Positions 1 through 6,157 are shown, counted from the stretch's first letter. The stretch is DNA of 8,177 nucleotides from Desulfobacteraceae bacterium (GCA_030642205.1 DAOWOF010000095.1:1-8177); one strand, 5' to 3'. Numbers and translations are program-made. Notes: generated by a model not told the origin, from the letters alone.

Positions 1-391
1 CTAAAAAAACTGAAAAATATCTCTATATAATTTGACTACCGAGGTGTTTTTTTCTATATTCCTTTTCAGGCTTGTAATAGCATTATGTAAACCCTATAAC
101 CTCACATTCAATACCCTTTTGGTATCATTTTTCATAATCAATCACACCATATTTTGCGTTTCAATATGATAATATTAGAATTCATATCGTGATTTGAAAT
201 ATAGTTCTGTGTATTGATTCAAAATTACTTTAGGCGCGATATATGCTCAATAAATTATTGAATTTATCCATAAAGGAGCATGGAAGATGAGGTATTATGT
301 AAACTCCATAATGATGCAATACCCCAGGAATTTTGTAAGAAAAAATAGATCATTTTTGATTAAATAAGATTTCCAGGAGGATTTAGGCCGT
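1..391. other. AT-rich intergenic region upstream of the FadL-like gene
   Basis: No convincing protein-coding gene is seen here on either strand: stops are dense in all frames and the region is strongly AT-rich. It does contain a small inverted repeat at 111-125 (ATACC, 5-nt loop, GGTAT, then a T-run), a 7-bp perfect inverted repeat at 250-267 (ATAAATT, 4-nt loop, AATTTAT), and a ribosome binding site with a very short ORF at 272-367. I could not find a sigma70-type -35/-10 pair with good spacing, so the promoter of the downstream gene is not assigned. Confidence 0.6.
287..367 (+). CDS. possible 26-residue leader peptide ORF
   Basis: A well-placed Shine-Dalgarno sequence (AAAGGAG at 272-278) precedes an ATG at 287 by 8 nt and opens a 26-codon frame ending in TAA at 365-367. 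The peptide is basic, with many Arg, Lys and aromatic residues. The stop lies 7 nt before the AGGAGG of the FadL-like gene, so translation of this ORF could be coupled to that gene. A second ATG at 280 opens an overlapping 22-codon frame but sits only 1 nt from the SD. No family is recognised. A chance SD plus short ORF is quite possible, so this is a weak call. Confidence 0.2.
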   Translation: MRYYVNSIMMQYPRNFVRKNRSFLIK

Positions 392-1738
392 ATGCTCAAT
401 ATTGAAGGACAACGGAAAAGATTAACTTCCAGAAAAACAGCACTTGTAATGGTCCAGATTATTTTATTTGTTTTTTGCGTCCCCATGCAGGTCTGGTCAT
501 TTGCTGAATTTATCAAAACAGTTCCTTTTAATGCCTTTAGTTCCGGCCGTGGCGGAACAATTGTGGCAATTGGGGATGAACCTAGCAATATGAATATGAA
601 TCCTGCAGTTATTAGCGAAGTTAAAAAGAATCTGTTTGATGTGAGTTTTAATATTATTATTCCTGACATTGATTTTAAATATACTGGAACTGATTATAAT
701 GAATATAAAACAACTGGCAAGGACAGGATAGGTTTGCTACCCCACATAAGTTATGTTCATCCTTTTAAAGGATCTCCATGGACATTGGGATTAGCTGCAT
801 CGGTAATTGATGGATTTGGCTGTGATTATACTATCCAGTCAAGATATTATGGTTCGACAAATGCTTTTGGAGAGTTATTGCATATTAGATTTTCTCCTAA
901 TCTATCTTATCAAATTTCGCCTAAGTTATCATTGGGACTACGGTTAGGGATAGATTATGGCTCTATGGACGTAAGGATGCCAATTGGTCGAGTCCTGGTA
1001 GATTTTGGTCAATGTGATAATTTTGGCTATTCAGGTGCCATTGGACTTCTTTACAAGCCTGCTGACAAATGGAATATTGGACTTTATTATGAAAGTGAGA
1101 CAGTCTTGAATGATCTTAAGTCGAAAAACAGGGATGGTTATTTTTATGTAAAGTTTGATACTGGCACCCTAAGCTATGCTCCCATGGATGTAACCCTGAG
1201 TGATGTTAAGTTTCCTCAGCATTTTGGAGTCGGTGTTGCTTATAAGCCATCTCCTTTTCTTCGATTATCTGCGGATATAAGATATGTTGACTGGGGCAAC
1301 ACCTGGAAGACACAAGGAATTAAATTAAAAGGACCTAGTGGAGAACTTAATCTAGTGGCGCCTTTCGGAGCTCAGAGCCATACTCCTGCCGCTTTTGGCC
1401 TTGAATATTTCTTGAATGAGATGTATTCTTTTTCGCTTGGATATCGCTATAGTGACGAATGCATGGATAATGTAAACATGAACCCGCTTATACCTGGAGA
1501 GGTACAGCATATGATAACATGTGGAATCTCGGTTATGCCAGCAAAAAACGTCAAGTTTGGGCTAGCCCTGATGTGGGGAGTCATGGACCATCCAAATGGG
1601 CCTGTTGCTCATGCATATGATAATTATATTGAGGAGAAATTTGGCTTTGAGCCAGGTTTTATTGACAGTGAGTTAGAGGTCTCCAGAGCCGATTACGCTA
1701 CCTATAATCTTATCCTTTCTTCTCAAATAAGCTGGTAA
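392..1738 (+). CDS. OmpP1/FadL/TodX-family outer-membrane beta-barrel protein
   Basis: This is probably an outer-membrane channel for hydrophobic compounds such as long-chain fatty acids. The start has a strong SD (AGGAGG at 375-380, 11 nt upstream). A basic stretch and a hydrophobic core (residues about 15-38) form a signal peptide, probably cleaved after the SFA at 36-38. The mature N-terminus shows the family pattern of a Gly-rich stretch (SSGRGG, 50-55) followed by a short hatch-like segment with NPA at 70-72. The rest is alternating polar/aromatic strands typical of a barrel, and the chain ends in Trp, as expected for BAM-dependent insertion. At 448 residues the length fits the family (about 400-480). 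The rseC gene starts 36 bp downstream with no strong terminator between, so the two are probably cotranscribed. Substrate cannot be told from sequence. Confidence 0.88.
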   Translation: MLNIEGQRKRLTSRKTALVMVQIILFVFCVPMQVWSFAEFIKTVPFNAFSSGRGGTIVAIGDEPSNMNMNPAVISEVKKNLFDVSFNIIIPDIDFKYTGTDYNEYKTTGKDRIGLLPHISYVHPFKGSPWTLGLAASVIDGFGCDYTIQSRYYGSTNAFGELLHIRFSPNLSYQISPKLSLGLRLGIDYGSMDVRMPIGRVLVDFGQCDNFGYSGAIGLLYKPADKWNIGLYYESETVLNDLKSKNRDGYFYVKFDTGTLSYAPMDVTLSDVKFPQHFGVGVAYKPSPFLRLSADIRYVDWGNTWKTQGIKLKGPSGELNLVAPFGAQSHTPAAFGLEYFLNEMYSFSLGYRYSDECMDNVNMNPLIPGEVQHMITCGISVMPAKNVKFGLALMWGVMDHPNGPVAHAYDNYIEEKFGFEPGFIDSELEVSRADYATYNLILSSQISW

Positions 1739-1774
1739 ATTATATAGAAAACTATAATTATTAATGGACTATTC

Positions 1775-2221
1775 ATGGTAACCGAACAAGGTATTATTTC
1801 AAAGCTTTTGCCAAACCGCAAGGTTCTGATACGCATTCAATCCAGTTCCGCTTGTGCCAACTGAGGCTCTAAGGGGACATGCGGGGTCATGTCCGATAGA
1901 GAGATGTTGGTGGAAGCCTCTAATATACTTCAGGCTAAAGAAGGTGATCTAGTAGAAATCAGTGTACCTGAAAGTTCTCTGATGAAACTATCTCTTTTAG
2001 TCTATTTTATTCCGGTAATTGCTTTACTAATTGGGGCTTATGCCGGAAACACATGGGCTGGATCGTTTAATTTATCCCCATCATTGGGAGCTATCCTTGC
2101 GGGCGGGATATCAATGGGGATTACCTTTTTAGCCTTAATGCGGGTAAATCATAATATTGGTAATAAAGATGAATATGCACCACGCATGATAAGAATATTA
2201 GATTTGAAAAAGGTAGATTAG
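1775..2221 (+). CDS. rseC: RseC-family (SoxR-reducing system) membrane protein, probable selenoprotein with Sec at codon 30
   Basis: RseC proteins are small inner-membrane proteins linked to the Rsx/Rnf electron-transfer complex and the reduction of SoxR. The frame open from 1889 shows only the membrane half. Reading back in frame, the start is ATG at 1775 (MVTEQGIIS, the usual RseC N-terminus), giving 148 residues, the normal family length. The frame crosses TGA at 1862-1864. Around it the protein reads SACAN-U-GSKGTCG, which lines up with E. coli RseC (recalled as SCSSC-ASRAG-CG) so that TGA replaces the second Cys of CxxC. Two membrane helices follow at about 70-90 and 104-122, with the family's LLVYFIP and GAILAGG segments. 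Only a weak SD (GGA at 1765-1767) is seen. A hairpin just after the TGA supports Sec insertion. Alternatives are a nonsense mutation or sequencing error; the exact position and hairpin argue against them. Confidence 0.85.
1862..1864 (+). other. in-frame TGA, predicted selenocysteine codon of rseC
   Basis: The TGA is flanked by GCC AAC and GGC TCT in the rseC frame, with Cys codons three codons before (TGT) and six codons after (TGC). It replaces a conserved metal- or redox-type Cys, and TGA differs by one base from either Cys codon. TGA is a normal stop elsewhere in the window (Nfu-type gene, GGDEF gene, the latter followed by TAA TAA), and Trp is written TGG, so a TGA=Trp code is not the explanation. 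Confidence 0.83.
1867..1901 (+). promoter_or_regulatory. predicted bacterial SECIS (bSECIS) hairpin inside rseC
   Basis: The upper stem is a perfect 7-bp inverted repeat, GGACATG (1875-1881) with CATGTCC (1888-1894), closing a 6-nt loop CGGGGT (1882-1887). A lower 5-bp stem, CTCTA (1867-1871) with TAGAG (1897-1901), is separated by a 3x2 internal loop. The upper stem begins 10 nt after the TGA and the apical loop 17 nt after it. This closely matches the E. coli fdhF arrangement (11 nt, then a short stem with a G-containing loop). G in the first two loop positions is a recognised bSECIS feature. Its role as a SelB binding site is inferred. Confidence 0.78.
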
Positions 2222-2251
2222 GACTTGTCCGGAAATAAGTTGGGCAACTCC

Positions 2252-3478
2252 TTAAAATTTGTCTGAAGGCTGGATGGCGGCAGACCCACCTGTACTCTCA
2301 TCCCGGCTTTGAAAATTCTGGCTTGCCAGTTTTTTGGGCCAAATAATTTCAAGGCGTCCTTTTTGCCACTGACCCAGCAATACAGGAAGCCTGTTTTGCT
2401 GGGTCTTTTTATTATAAGAGATAAATTTTACTGGGCCAAAGACAGTATCAAGATCCGTTTTACCGAGAGCATCCCTGATATTTGTTGGAGTAAGAGTTTT
2501 GGACCTGAGCAAGGCATCTTTGATTACATACATAGCGCTATAGGCTTGGGCCGCGTGGTAATCCGGAGCAACTCGATAGCGTTTGATATATTTCTTGAAA
2601 AATAACAAGGATTCAATATAAGGAAGAAAAGGGGACCAAAGGGTATAAGTACAAACGTATTCAGATCCTTTCATGGCATTTTTCCGGAATTCAGGTAAGC
2701 TGAATGTATAGGTTCCGCCCACGATTAATTTAGGTATCAGTCCGATTTCTCTTGCCTGATTGACTAACAGAACGGCATCGTCCACGCCACTTGAAATCAA
2801 ATAGAGAAGCTCTGGTCGTTTATCCCGAATGTGTTCCAGGGTAGCCCTGAGGTCTGTCTGACCTGGAGTATAATCGCATTTGATGACTAGTCTAAGGCCG
2901 AGTCTGTTGAGTTGTTGAATTATTATATTTGATCTTGAGTGCCCAAACTGTGTGTCCTCATGAATGATGGCAAAGTTTTTTGTTTGAAGCTCTTTTTTGA
3001 TAAAGGATGCAAATACTTCAAAATAGCCGCTTGCAGGTTGATTAAGCCGAAATATATACTCCTTTCCTCTTTCTGTGATCTTATCCGCGGAACTTGTATT
3101 TATTAAAAAAGGCACCTCTTGTTTTTGAGCACAAGCCATTGCCTCCCATGTAACAGAACTGGAATAACCACCACCTAAAATAAGGACATTGTCCTGGGAA
3201 ATCAATTTCTTTACTGCTGATCGTCCATTAGCAGGGATGCCAGCGGTATCTTCGATGATCAAACTCATATTTTCGCCATAAATACCTCCAGCCTCATTTA
3301 TTTCTTCTACTGCCATCAAAAAGGCATTTTTTCCCATCTCAGCAAAGCTGGCCAACTTTCCGGTTAGAGGAAGGAGAATTCCTACTTTTACATCGTCGGC
3401 CATAAGAGGTCTGATGAACAGCAGGAATAATAAGAAAATGAGAGCAAAGACAGGGTATTTATTAGAGAGATAATTCAT
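2252..3478 (-). CDS. periplasmic branched-chain amino acid-type (Liv/Peripla_BP_6) substrate-binding protein
   Basis: This is the secreted ligand-binding component of a Liv-type ABC importer, or a sensor-type relative. The chosen start (ATG at 3476-3478) has GGAG at 3486-3489, 7 nt upstream. It is followed directly by a signal peptide: NYLSNK, a hydrophobic core (FALIFLLFLLFI) and likely cleavage after PLMA, before DDVKVGILLPLTG. The frame stays open 43 codons further upstream, but that stretch lacks an SD and would bury the signal peptide. The mature protein begins with the family hallmark VGILLPLTGKLASFAEMGKNA, then AVEEINEAGGIYG and the two-lobed type I fold; 408 residues is normal. There is no lipobox Cys, so it is soluble. 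No permease or ATPase gene is adjacent, so it is an orphan here and its ligand is unknown. It is transcribed divergently from the ParB-like gene. Confidence 0.88.
   Translation of the reverse strand: MNYLSNKYPVFALIFLLFLLFIRPLMADDVKVGILLPLTGKLASFAEMGKNAFLMAVEEINEAGGIYGENMSLIIEDTAGIPANGRSAVKKLISQDNVLILGGGYSSSVTWEAMACAQKQEVPFLINTSSADKITERGKEYIFRLNQPASGYFEVFASFIKKELQTKNFAIIHEDTQFGHSRSNIIIQQLNRLGLRLVIKCDYTPGQTDLRATLEHIRDKRPELLYLISSGVDDAVLLVNQAREIGLIPKLIVGGTYTFSLPEFRKNAMKGSEYVCTYTLWSPFLPYIESLLFFKKYIKRYRVAPDYHAAQAYSAMYVIKDALLRSKTLTPTNIRDALGKTDLDTVFGPVKFISYNKKTQQNRLPVLLGQWQKGRLEIIWPKKLASQNFQSRDESTGGSAAIQPSDKF
2371..2410 (+). terminator. Rho-independent terminator for the fadL-like/rseC transcript, inside the converging gene
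   Basis: GACCCAGCAA (2371-2380) pairs over 10 bp with TTGCTGGGTC (2396-2405). Within it, after one T-T mismatch, ACAGG (2382-2386) pairs with CCTGT (2390-2394) around a 3-nt loop. Five T residues follow at 2406-2410. The T-run is on the + strand only, so it should stop rightward transcription. The site lies about 150 bp past the rseC stop, within the 3' end of the minus-strand binding-protein gene. Confidence 0.65.
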
Positions 3479-3517
3479 GCGTTTTCTCCAGATTCTGGTT
3501 ACATTTTTCTTTTTTGA

Positions 3518-3546
3518 ATGATAGCATAAGAGATTATTAATCGTAA
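3518..3546 (-). promoter_or_regulatory. candidate sigma70 promoter for the substrate-binding protein gene
   Basis: Read on the minus strand, TTACGA (3541-3546) lies 17 nt from TATCAT (3518-3523), which is preceded by an extended -10 TGC. The -10 matches the consensus at 5 of 6 positions and the -35 only at 3 of 6. Transcription would start near 3511, giving a leader of about 33 nt that includes the SD. It lies within the 93-bp divergent spacer shared with the ParB-like gene. Confidence 0.4.
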
Positions 3547-3571
3547 TAAAAAAGAATGGGTGACTTGGTAA

Positions 3572-4561
3572 ATGAATAAAAAACAAATATATAACCTTAA
3601 CCCTCAAATGCTTTCTCTTGAAAAGATTAATCTAAACATTGGTCCTTATACCATGAGTTTTGACTTTGATTCATGGCCTCTGATGGAATCAATTAAAAGA
3701 GTCGGCCTGATTAATTGCCCAATATTAATTAAAGAAGATAAGCCTGTTTTTACAATTATCGCAGGATTTCGTAGAATTCAGGCCCTAAAAGACCTGGATA
3801 TAACTAGTATTCCATGTTGTATATTACCTGGAAATTGTCTTAACCCACTGGATTGCTTGTTATTAAATCTCTATGAAAATCTTGCTATAAGGGAGTTCAA
3901 TGATATTGAAAAGGGTATGATTCTATTAAGGCTTTCACAATTTTTTTCAGATAAAGAAATTCTTAAGGATTACATGCCAATGCTTGGTCTGGCCTCCAAT
4001 GAAAAAGATTTAGAACTATATAAGGCCTTAGTGGACATCCTGGAAAAGGATATAAAGAAAGCCCTGGTCCAAAAAAGGCTTACATTGCAAACAGCAAAGC
4101 TGCTTTTGAAACTACACACTGAAGCGCGGCAGGCAATCTGCAAGCTCTTGCTAAAATTAAATTTATCTCTTAACAATCAAAAACAACTTATCGATACCCT
4201 TCATGATATATCATTAAATGAAGATATTGCGATATCTGATATAATTGACACTCCGGACATCGCCAGGATCTATTTAGATGTTAATTTAAATGTCCCGCAG
4301 AAGGGCAGGGCGGTTTTGGCTTATTTACGATCCAGACGTTATCCAATTCTGACAAAGGCAGAAACAGTCTTTAAAAAAAATATTGCCCGACTTAAATTGC
4401 CAAAAGGAAGTACTCTAAGTGCTCCTCAATATTTTGAAGCATCAAATTTCAGGCTTGAAATCCTCTTTGAAGATGGCAATGATCTTACCGAAAAGCTTGC
4501 CAGACTATCTGCCCTCAAAGACCTCCGGAACCTTAAATCTCCAATAGAAGGGCTTCTTTAA
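3572..4561 (+). CDS. ParB-like (ParB/RepB/Spo0J N-terminal domain) protein
   Basis: The N-terminal half has the ParB/Srx fold signatures. SLEKINLN opens the domain. SIKRVGLINCPILIKE resembles the 'Lai..GllqPi.V' strand-turn. AGFRRIQA (64-71) matches the GERRxxA nucleotide (CTP) motif, and YENLAIREFN (101-110) matches ENxxR. Residues about 112-190 fit the helical ParB middle domain. The C-terminal 120 residues are not recognised. SD-like GGGTGA lies 8 nt before the ATG. The stop overlaps the start of the next gene by one base (TAATG), implying translational coupling to the SPL-like radical SAM enzyme. No ParA is present and the partner is not a partition gene, so this is probably not the chromosomal ParB. 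DNA binding and CTP use are inferred from the motifs. Confidence 0.8.
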   Translation: MNKKQIYNLNPQMLSLEKINLNIGPYTMSFDFDSWPLMESIKRVGLINCPILIKEDKPVFTIIAGFRRIQALKDLDITSIPCCILPGNCLNPLDCLLLNLYENLAIREFNDIEKGMILLRLSQFFSDKEILKDYMPMLGLASNEKDLELYKALVDILEKDIKKALVQKRLTLQTAKLLLKLHTEARQAICKLLLKLNLSLNNQKQLIDTLHDISLNEDIAISDIIDTPDIARIYLDVNLNVPQKGRAVLAYLRSRRYPILTKAETVFKKNIARLKLPKGSTLSAPQYFEASNFRLEILFEDGNDLTEKLARLSALKDLRNLKSPIEGLL

Positions 4562-5661
4562 TGTCAAAGGTACCCATCAAAAAAATTCTATTAGAGGATG
4601 GAAGTGAGCGATATCCATTATCTTCAAGGATATTCAATAGGTTGCAGGATGTTCCTGTGCAGATGATTGGACCTGAAAAATTGGCGCAGGGATCAGAGAA
4701 AGGGCATAAGCTCAGGATGGGCAAAGATATATTGCATCTCCTGGCTTTTCAGGGAGAATTTCTAAAGCCATGTCCAGGAACAAAAGAATATATCTGCTGT
4801 GGATATCAGATCTTGAATATTGCGACCAACTGTCCACTTGATTGCAGCTACTGTATCTTACAATCTTATTTCAACCATCCCAATCTAAGGGTTTTTGTCA
4901 ATCTTGAAGAACAGCTGAAACAAGCCCTAAAAATAACCGATGCCCATCCTGAGGAAATTTTCAGGATTGGCACTGGTGAGTTTACAGATAGCCTGGCCCT
5001 TGATCACCTTGTTGGCTGGAGTGAATTACTGCTTCCGGAATTTACCAGACGAAAAAATATTATGCTTGAATTAAAAACCAAGACCAATAATATTAAAAAA
5101 CTTCTGGATCTTGATATTCGTAAACGGATTGTCGTTTCCTGGACACTTAACAGCCCTTTCATCACCGTCAATGAGGAACATCGGGCTGCCAGTCTCGAAA
5201 AGAGGTTAAAAGCTGCCCGTCGTTGTCAGGAGGAAGGGTTTGTTTTGGGTTTCCACTTTGATCCTCTTGTATTTCACAGCAATTGGCAGGAATCTTATCT
5301 CAAAACGGTTGACTTGTTAGATAAATATATTGATCCAAAAGGCATTATCTGGATAAGCATGGGTTCCATGAGATTTATGCCTAAACTTAAGGAAATTATA
5401 AAGAATCGTCATCCCCGTACAAATGTCCTGAAAGGTGAATTTATTAGAGGACTGGATGGAAAAATGCGGTATTTTAAACCCTTACGGATCCAGCTCTATA
5501 CTCATTTAAGAAAGATCCTCGAAGAATGGTATCCGGATCTTGGGCTTTATCTATGCATGGAAGCAGATGATGTATGGCAAAAAAGTATGGGGTGGTCACC
5601 CCTCGATTCATCGGGACTTAAGGGGTACCTGGATCAAAGGGTTAAAAAAAAAATCGGCTAG
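4561..5661 (+). CDS. SPL (spore photoproduct lyase)-like radical SAM protein
   Basis: This is a radical SAM enzyme: NCPLDCSYCILQ carries the CxxxCxxC cluster motif (C91, C95, C98) that binds a 4Fe-4S cluster and SAM. The segment before it (PCPGTKEYICCGYQILNIAT) and the text after it (QSYFNHPNLRVFVNLEEQ) resemble SplB, as do the later GFHFDPL (230-236) and GEFIRG segments. At 366 residues it is close to the family length. In Bacillus SplB a Cys near position 141 donates a hydrogen to the repaired thymine dimer. The matching stretch here reads FRIGTGEFTDSLALDHL with no Cys, so the true substrate may not be the spore photoproduct; that alignment is made by eye. GAAGGG at 4547-4552, 8 nt before the ATG, serves as SD within the end of the ParB-like gene. 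The substrate is unknown. Confidence 0.82.
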   Translation: MSKVPIKKILLEDGSERYPLSSRIFNRLQDVPVQMIGPEKLAQGSEKGHKLRMGKDILHLLAFQGEFLKPCPGTKEYICCGYQILNIATNCPLDCSYCILQSYFNHPNLRVFVNLEEQLKQALKITDAHPEEIFRIGTGEFTDSLALDHLVGWSELLLPEFTRRKNIMLELKTKTNNIKKLLDLDIRKRIVVSWTLNSPFITVNEEHRAASLEKRLKAARRCQEEGFVLGFHFDPLVFHSNWQESYLKTVDLLDKYIDPKGIIWISMGSMRFMPKLKEIIKNRHPRTNVLKGEFIRGLDGKMRYFKPLRIQLYTHLRKILEEWYPDLGLYLCMEADDVWQKSMGWSPLDSSGLKGYLDQRVKKKIG

Positions 5662-5739
5662 TAATCAGGATCTGCTATATTGGGATTCTTGGTACAAATT
5701 ATATTAAAAAGCATAAGATCAATAAAAGAGGTAGTAATC

Positions 5740-5967
5740 ATGATAATTTTTAAAGACGTGGAAAAGGTACTATTAAAGATAAGGCCATCTCTCCAGGCTG
5801 ATGGAGGTGATGTGGAGCTGGTAGAAGTAGGTGATGATGGAATTGTTAAAGTAAAACTATTGGGGGCCTGTCATGGTTGTCCCATGTCCCAGATGACGCT
5901 TAAAATGGGGATAGAAAAGATATTAAAGGCTCATCTACCGGAGATAAAGGCCGTAGAGTCGATATGA
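5740..5967 (+). CDS. NifU C-terminal-domain (Nfu-type) iron-sulfur scaffold protein
   Basis: This is a small stand-alone Nfu domain that probably holds and passes on a 4Fe-4S cluster. From the ATG at 5740 it is 75 residues, the typical size: VEKVLLKIRPSLQADGGDVELVEV, then KVKLLGACHGCPMSQMTLKMGIEKIL. The CxxC of GACHGCP is the cluster-binding pair, usually shared across a homodimer. GAGG at 5728-5731 lies 8 nt upstream and supports this start. The frame is open from an ATG at 5680, but the extra 20 residues do not belong to the domain and that ATG has no SD. It lies 78 bp after the SPL-like gene and may be cotranscribed with it, possibly serving iron-sulfur proteins such as the radical SAM enzymes. 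A terminator overlaps its stop codon. Confidence 0.9.
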   Translation: MIIFKDVEKVLLKIRPSLQADGGDVELVEVGDDGIVKVKLLGACHGCPMSQMTLKMGIEKILKAHLPEIKAVESI

Positions 5968-6015
5968 ATAACAAAAAAAGGCAGTCCATAATATGAACTG
6001 CCTTTTTTTGTTATT
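5967..6015. terminator. bidirectional Rho-independent terminator
   Basis: A perfect 19-bp inverted repeat, left arm 5967-5985 and right arm 5997-6015, surrounds an 11-nt loop. Each arm contains GGCAGT or its complement next to a run of seven A or T residues, so a GC-containing stem is followed by a T-run on both strands. It begins at the last base of the Nfu gene stop and lies 17 bp past the stop of the small minus-strand ribosomal-type gene, so it should end both converging transcripts. Confidence 0.88.
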
Positions 6016-6032
6016 ATTGGATAAAGGGGCTT

Positions 6033-6122
6033 TTACTTATTTTTATGACGCATCTTCTTTTTCAGTTTTCGGTGTTTATGTTTTGTCATTTTTTTCCGTC
6101 TTTTTTTTACCACACTACCCAT
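6033..6122 (-). CDS. 29-residue bS22-like / AURKAIP1-COX24 domain mini-protein
   Basis: This very short, extremely basic protein starts MGSVVKKRRKKM and continues with TKHKHRKLKKKMRHK. The pattern MGSV(I/V)KKRRKRM..KKHRKLL is that of the small ribosomal protein bS22, known from mycobacteria, and of the AURKAIP1/COX24 domain that includes mitochondrial mS38. These bind rRNA in the small subunit near the decoding region. The start is clear: AAGGAGG (6130-6136) lies 7 nt upstream of the ATG at 6120-6122. It has its own near-consensus promoter upstream and a strong terminator downstream, so it looks like a single-gene transcript. Genes this short are easily missed. Ribosome binding is inferred from the family. 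Confidence 0.87.
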   Translation of the reverse strand: MGSVVKKRRKKMTKHKHRKLKKKMRHKNK

Positions 6123-6157
6123 TAAAAGCCCTCCTTAGTATATCCATATAATAAAAT

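Noticed and set aside
111..125. ATACC-loop-GGTAT hairpin plus T-run as a terminator of an upstream gene
   Set aside because: The stem is only 5 bp and AT-rich, and no upstream gene is visible in the window.
1862..1864. TGA read as Trp (variant genetic code)
   Set aside because: Two genes in the window end with TGA, one followed by tandem TAA codons, and Trp is encoded by TGG. The site aligns with Cys, not Trp.
1889..2221. rseC starting at the ATG at 1889 as a 110-residue protein
   Set aside because: That start removes the conserved RseC N-terminus, which is encoded in the same frame from 1775 on the other side of the TGA. The ATG also lies inside the hairpin stem and has no SD.
1775..2221. 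rseC as a pseudogene with a nonsense mutation
   Set aside because: The rest of the frame is intact, the TGA falls exactly on a conserved Cys, and a correctly spaced bSECIS-like hairpin follows. Not fully excluded without homologues.
2238..2249. AGTTG-GG-CAACT hairpin between the converging genes as their terminator
   Set aside because: The 5-bp stem has a 2-nt loop and no T-run on the + strand; the hairpin at 2371-2405 is far stronger for + transcription. It may give weak termination on the minus strand.
2309..2605. + strand open frame of 98 codons inside the binding-protein gene
   Set aside because: It is antisense to a clear gene, resembles no family and spans the terminator hairpin.
3479..3607. 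43-codon N-terminal extension of the substrate-binding protein
   Set aside because: It would place the signal peptide internally, overlaps the promoter region and the ParB-like start, and lacks an SD. The ATG at 3478 has one.
3572..4561. the chromosome-partitioning ParB
   Set aside because: No parA, gid or parS-like neighbourhood is present, the motifs diverge (GFRRIQA in place of GERRxxA), and the coupled partner is a radical SAM enzyme.
5680..5739. 20-codon N-terminal extension of the Nfu-type protein
   Set aside because: It lies outside the conserved domain, and the internal ATG at 5740 has a well-spaced GAGG.
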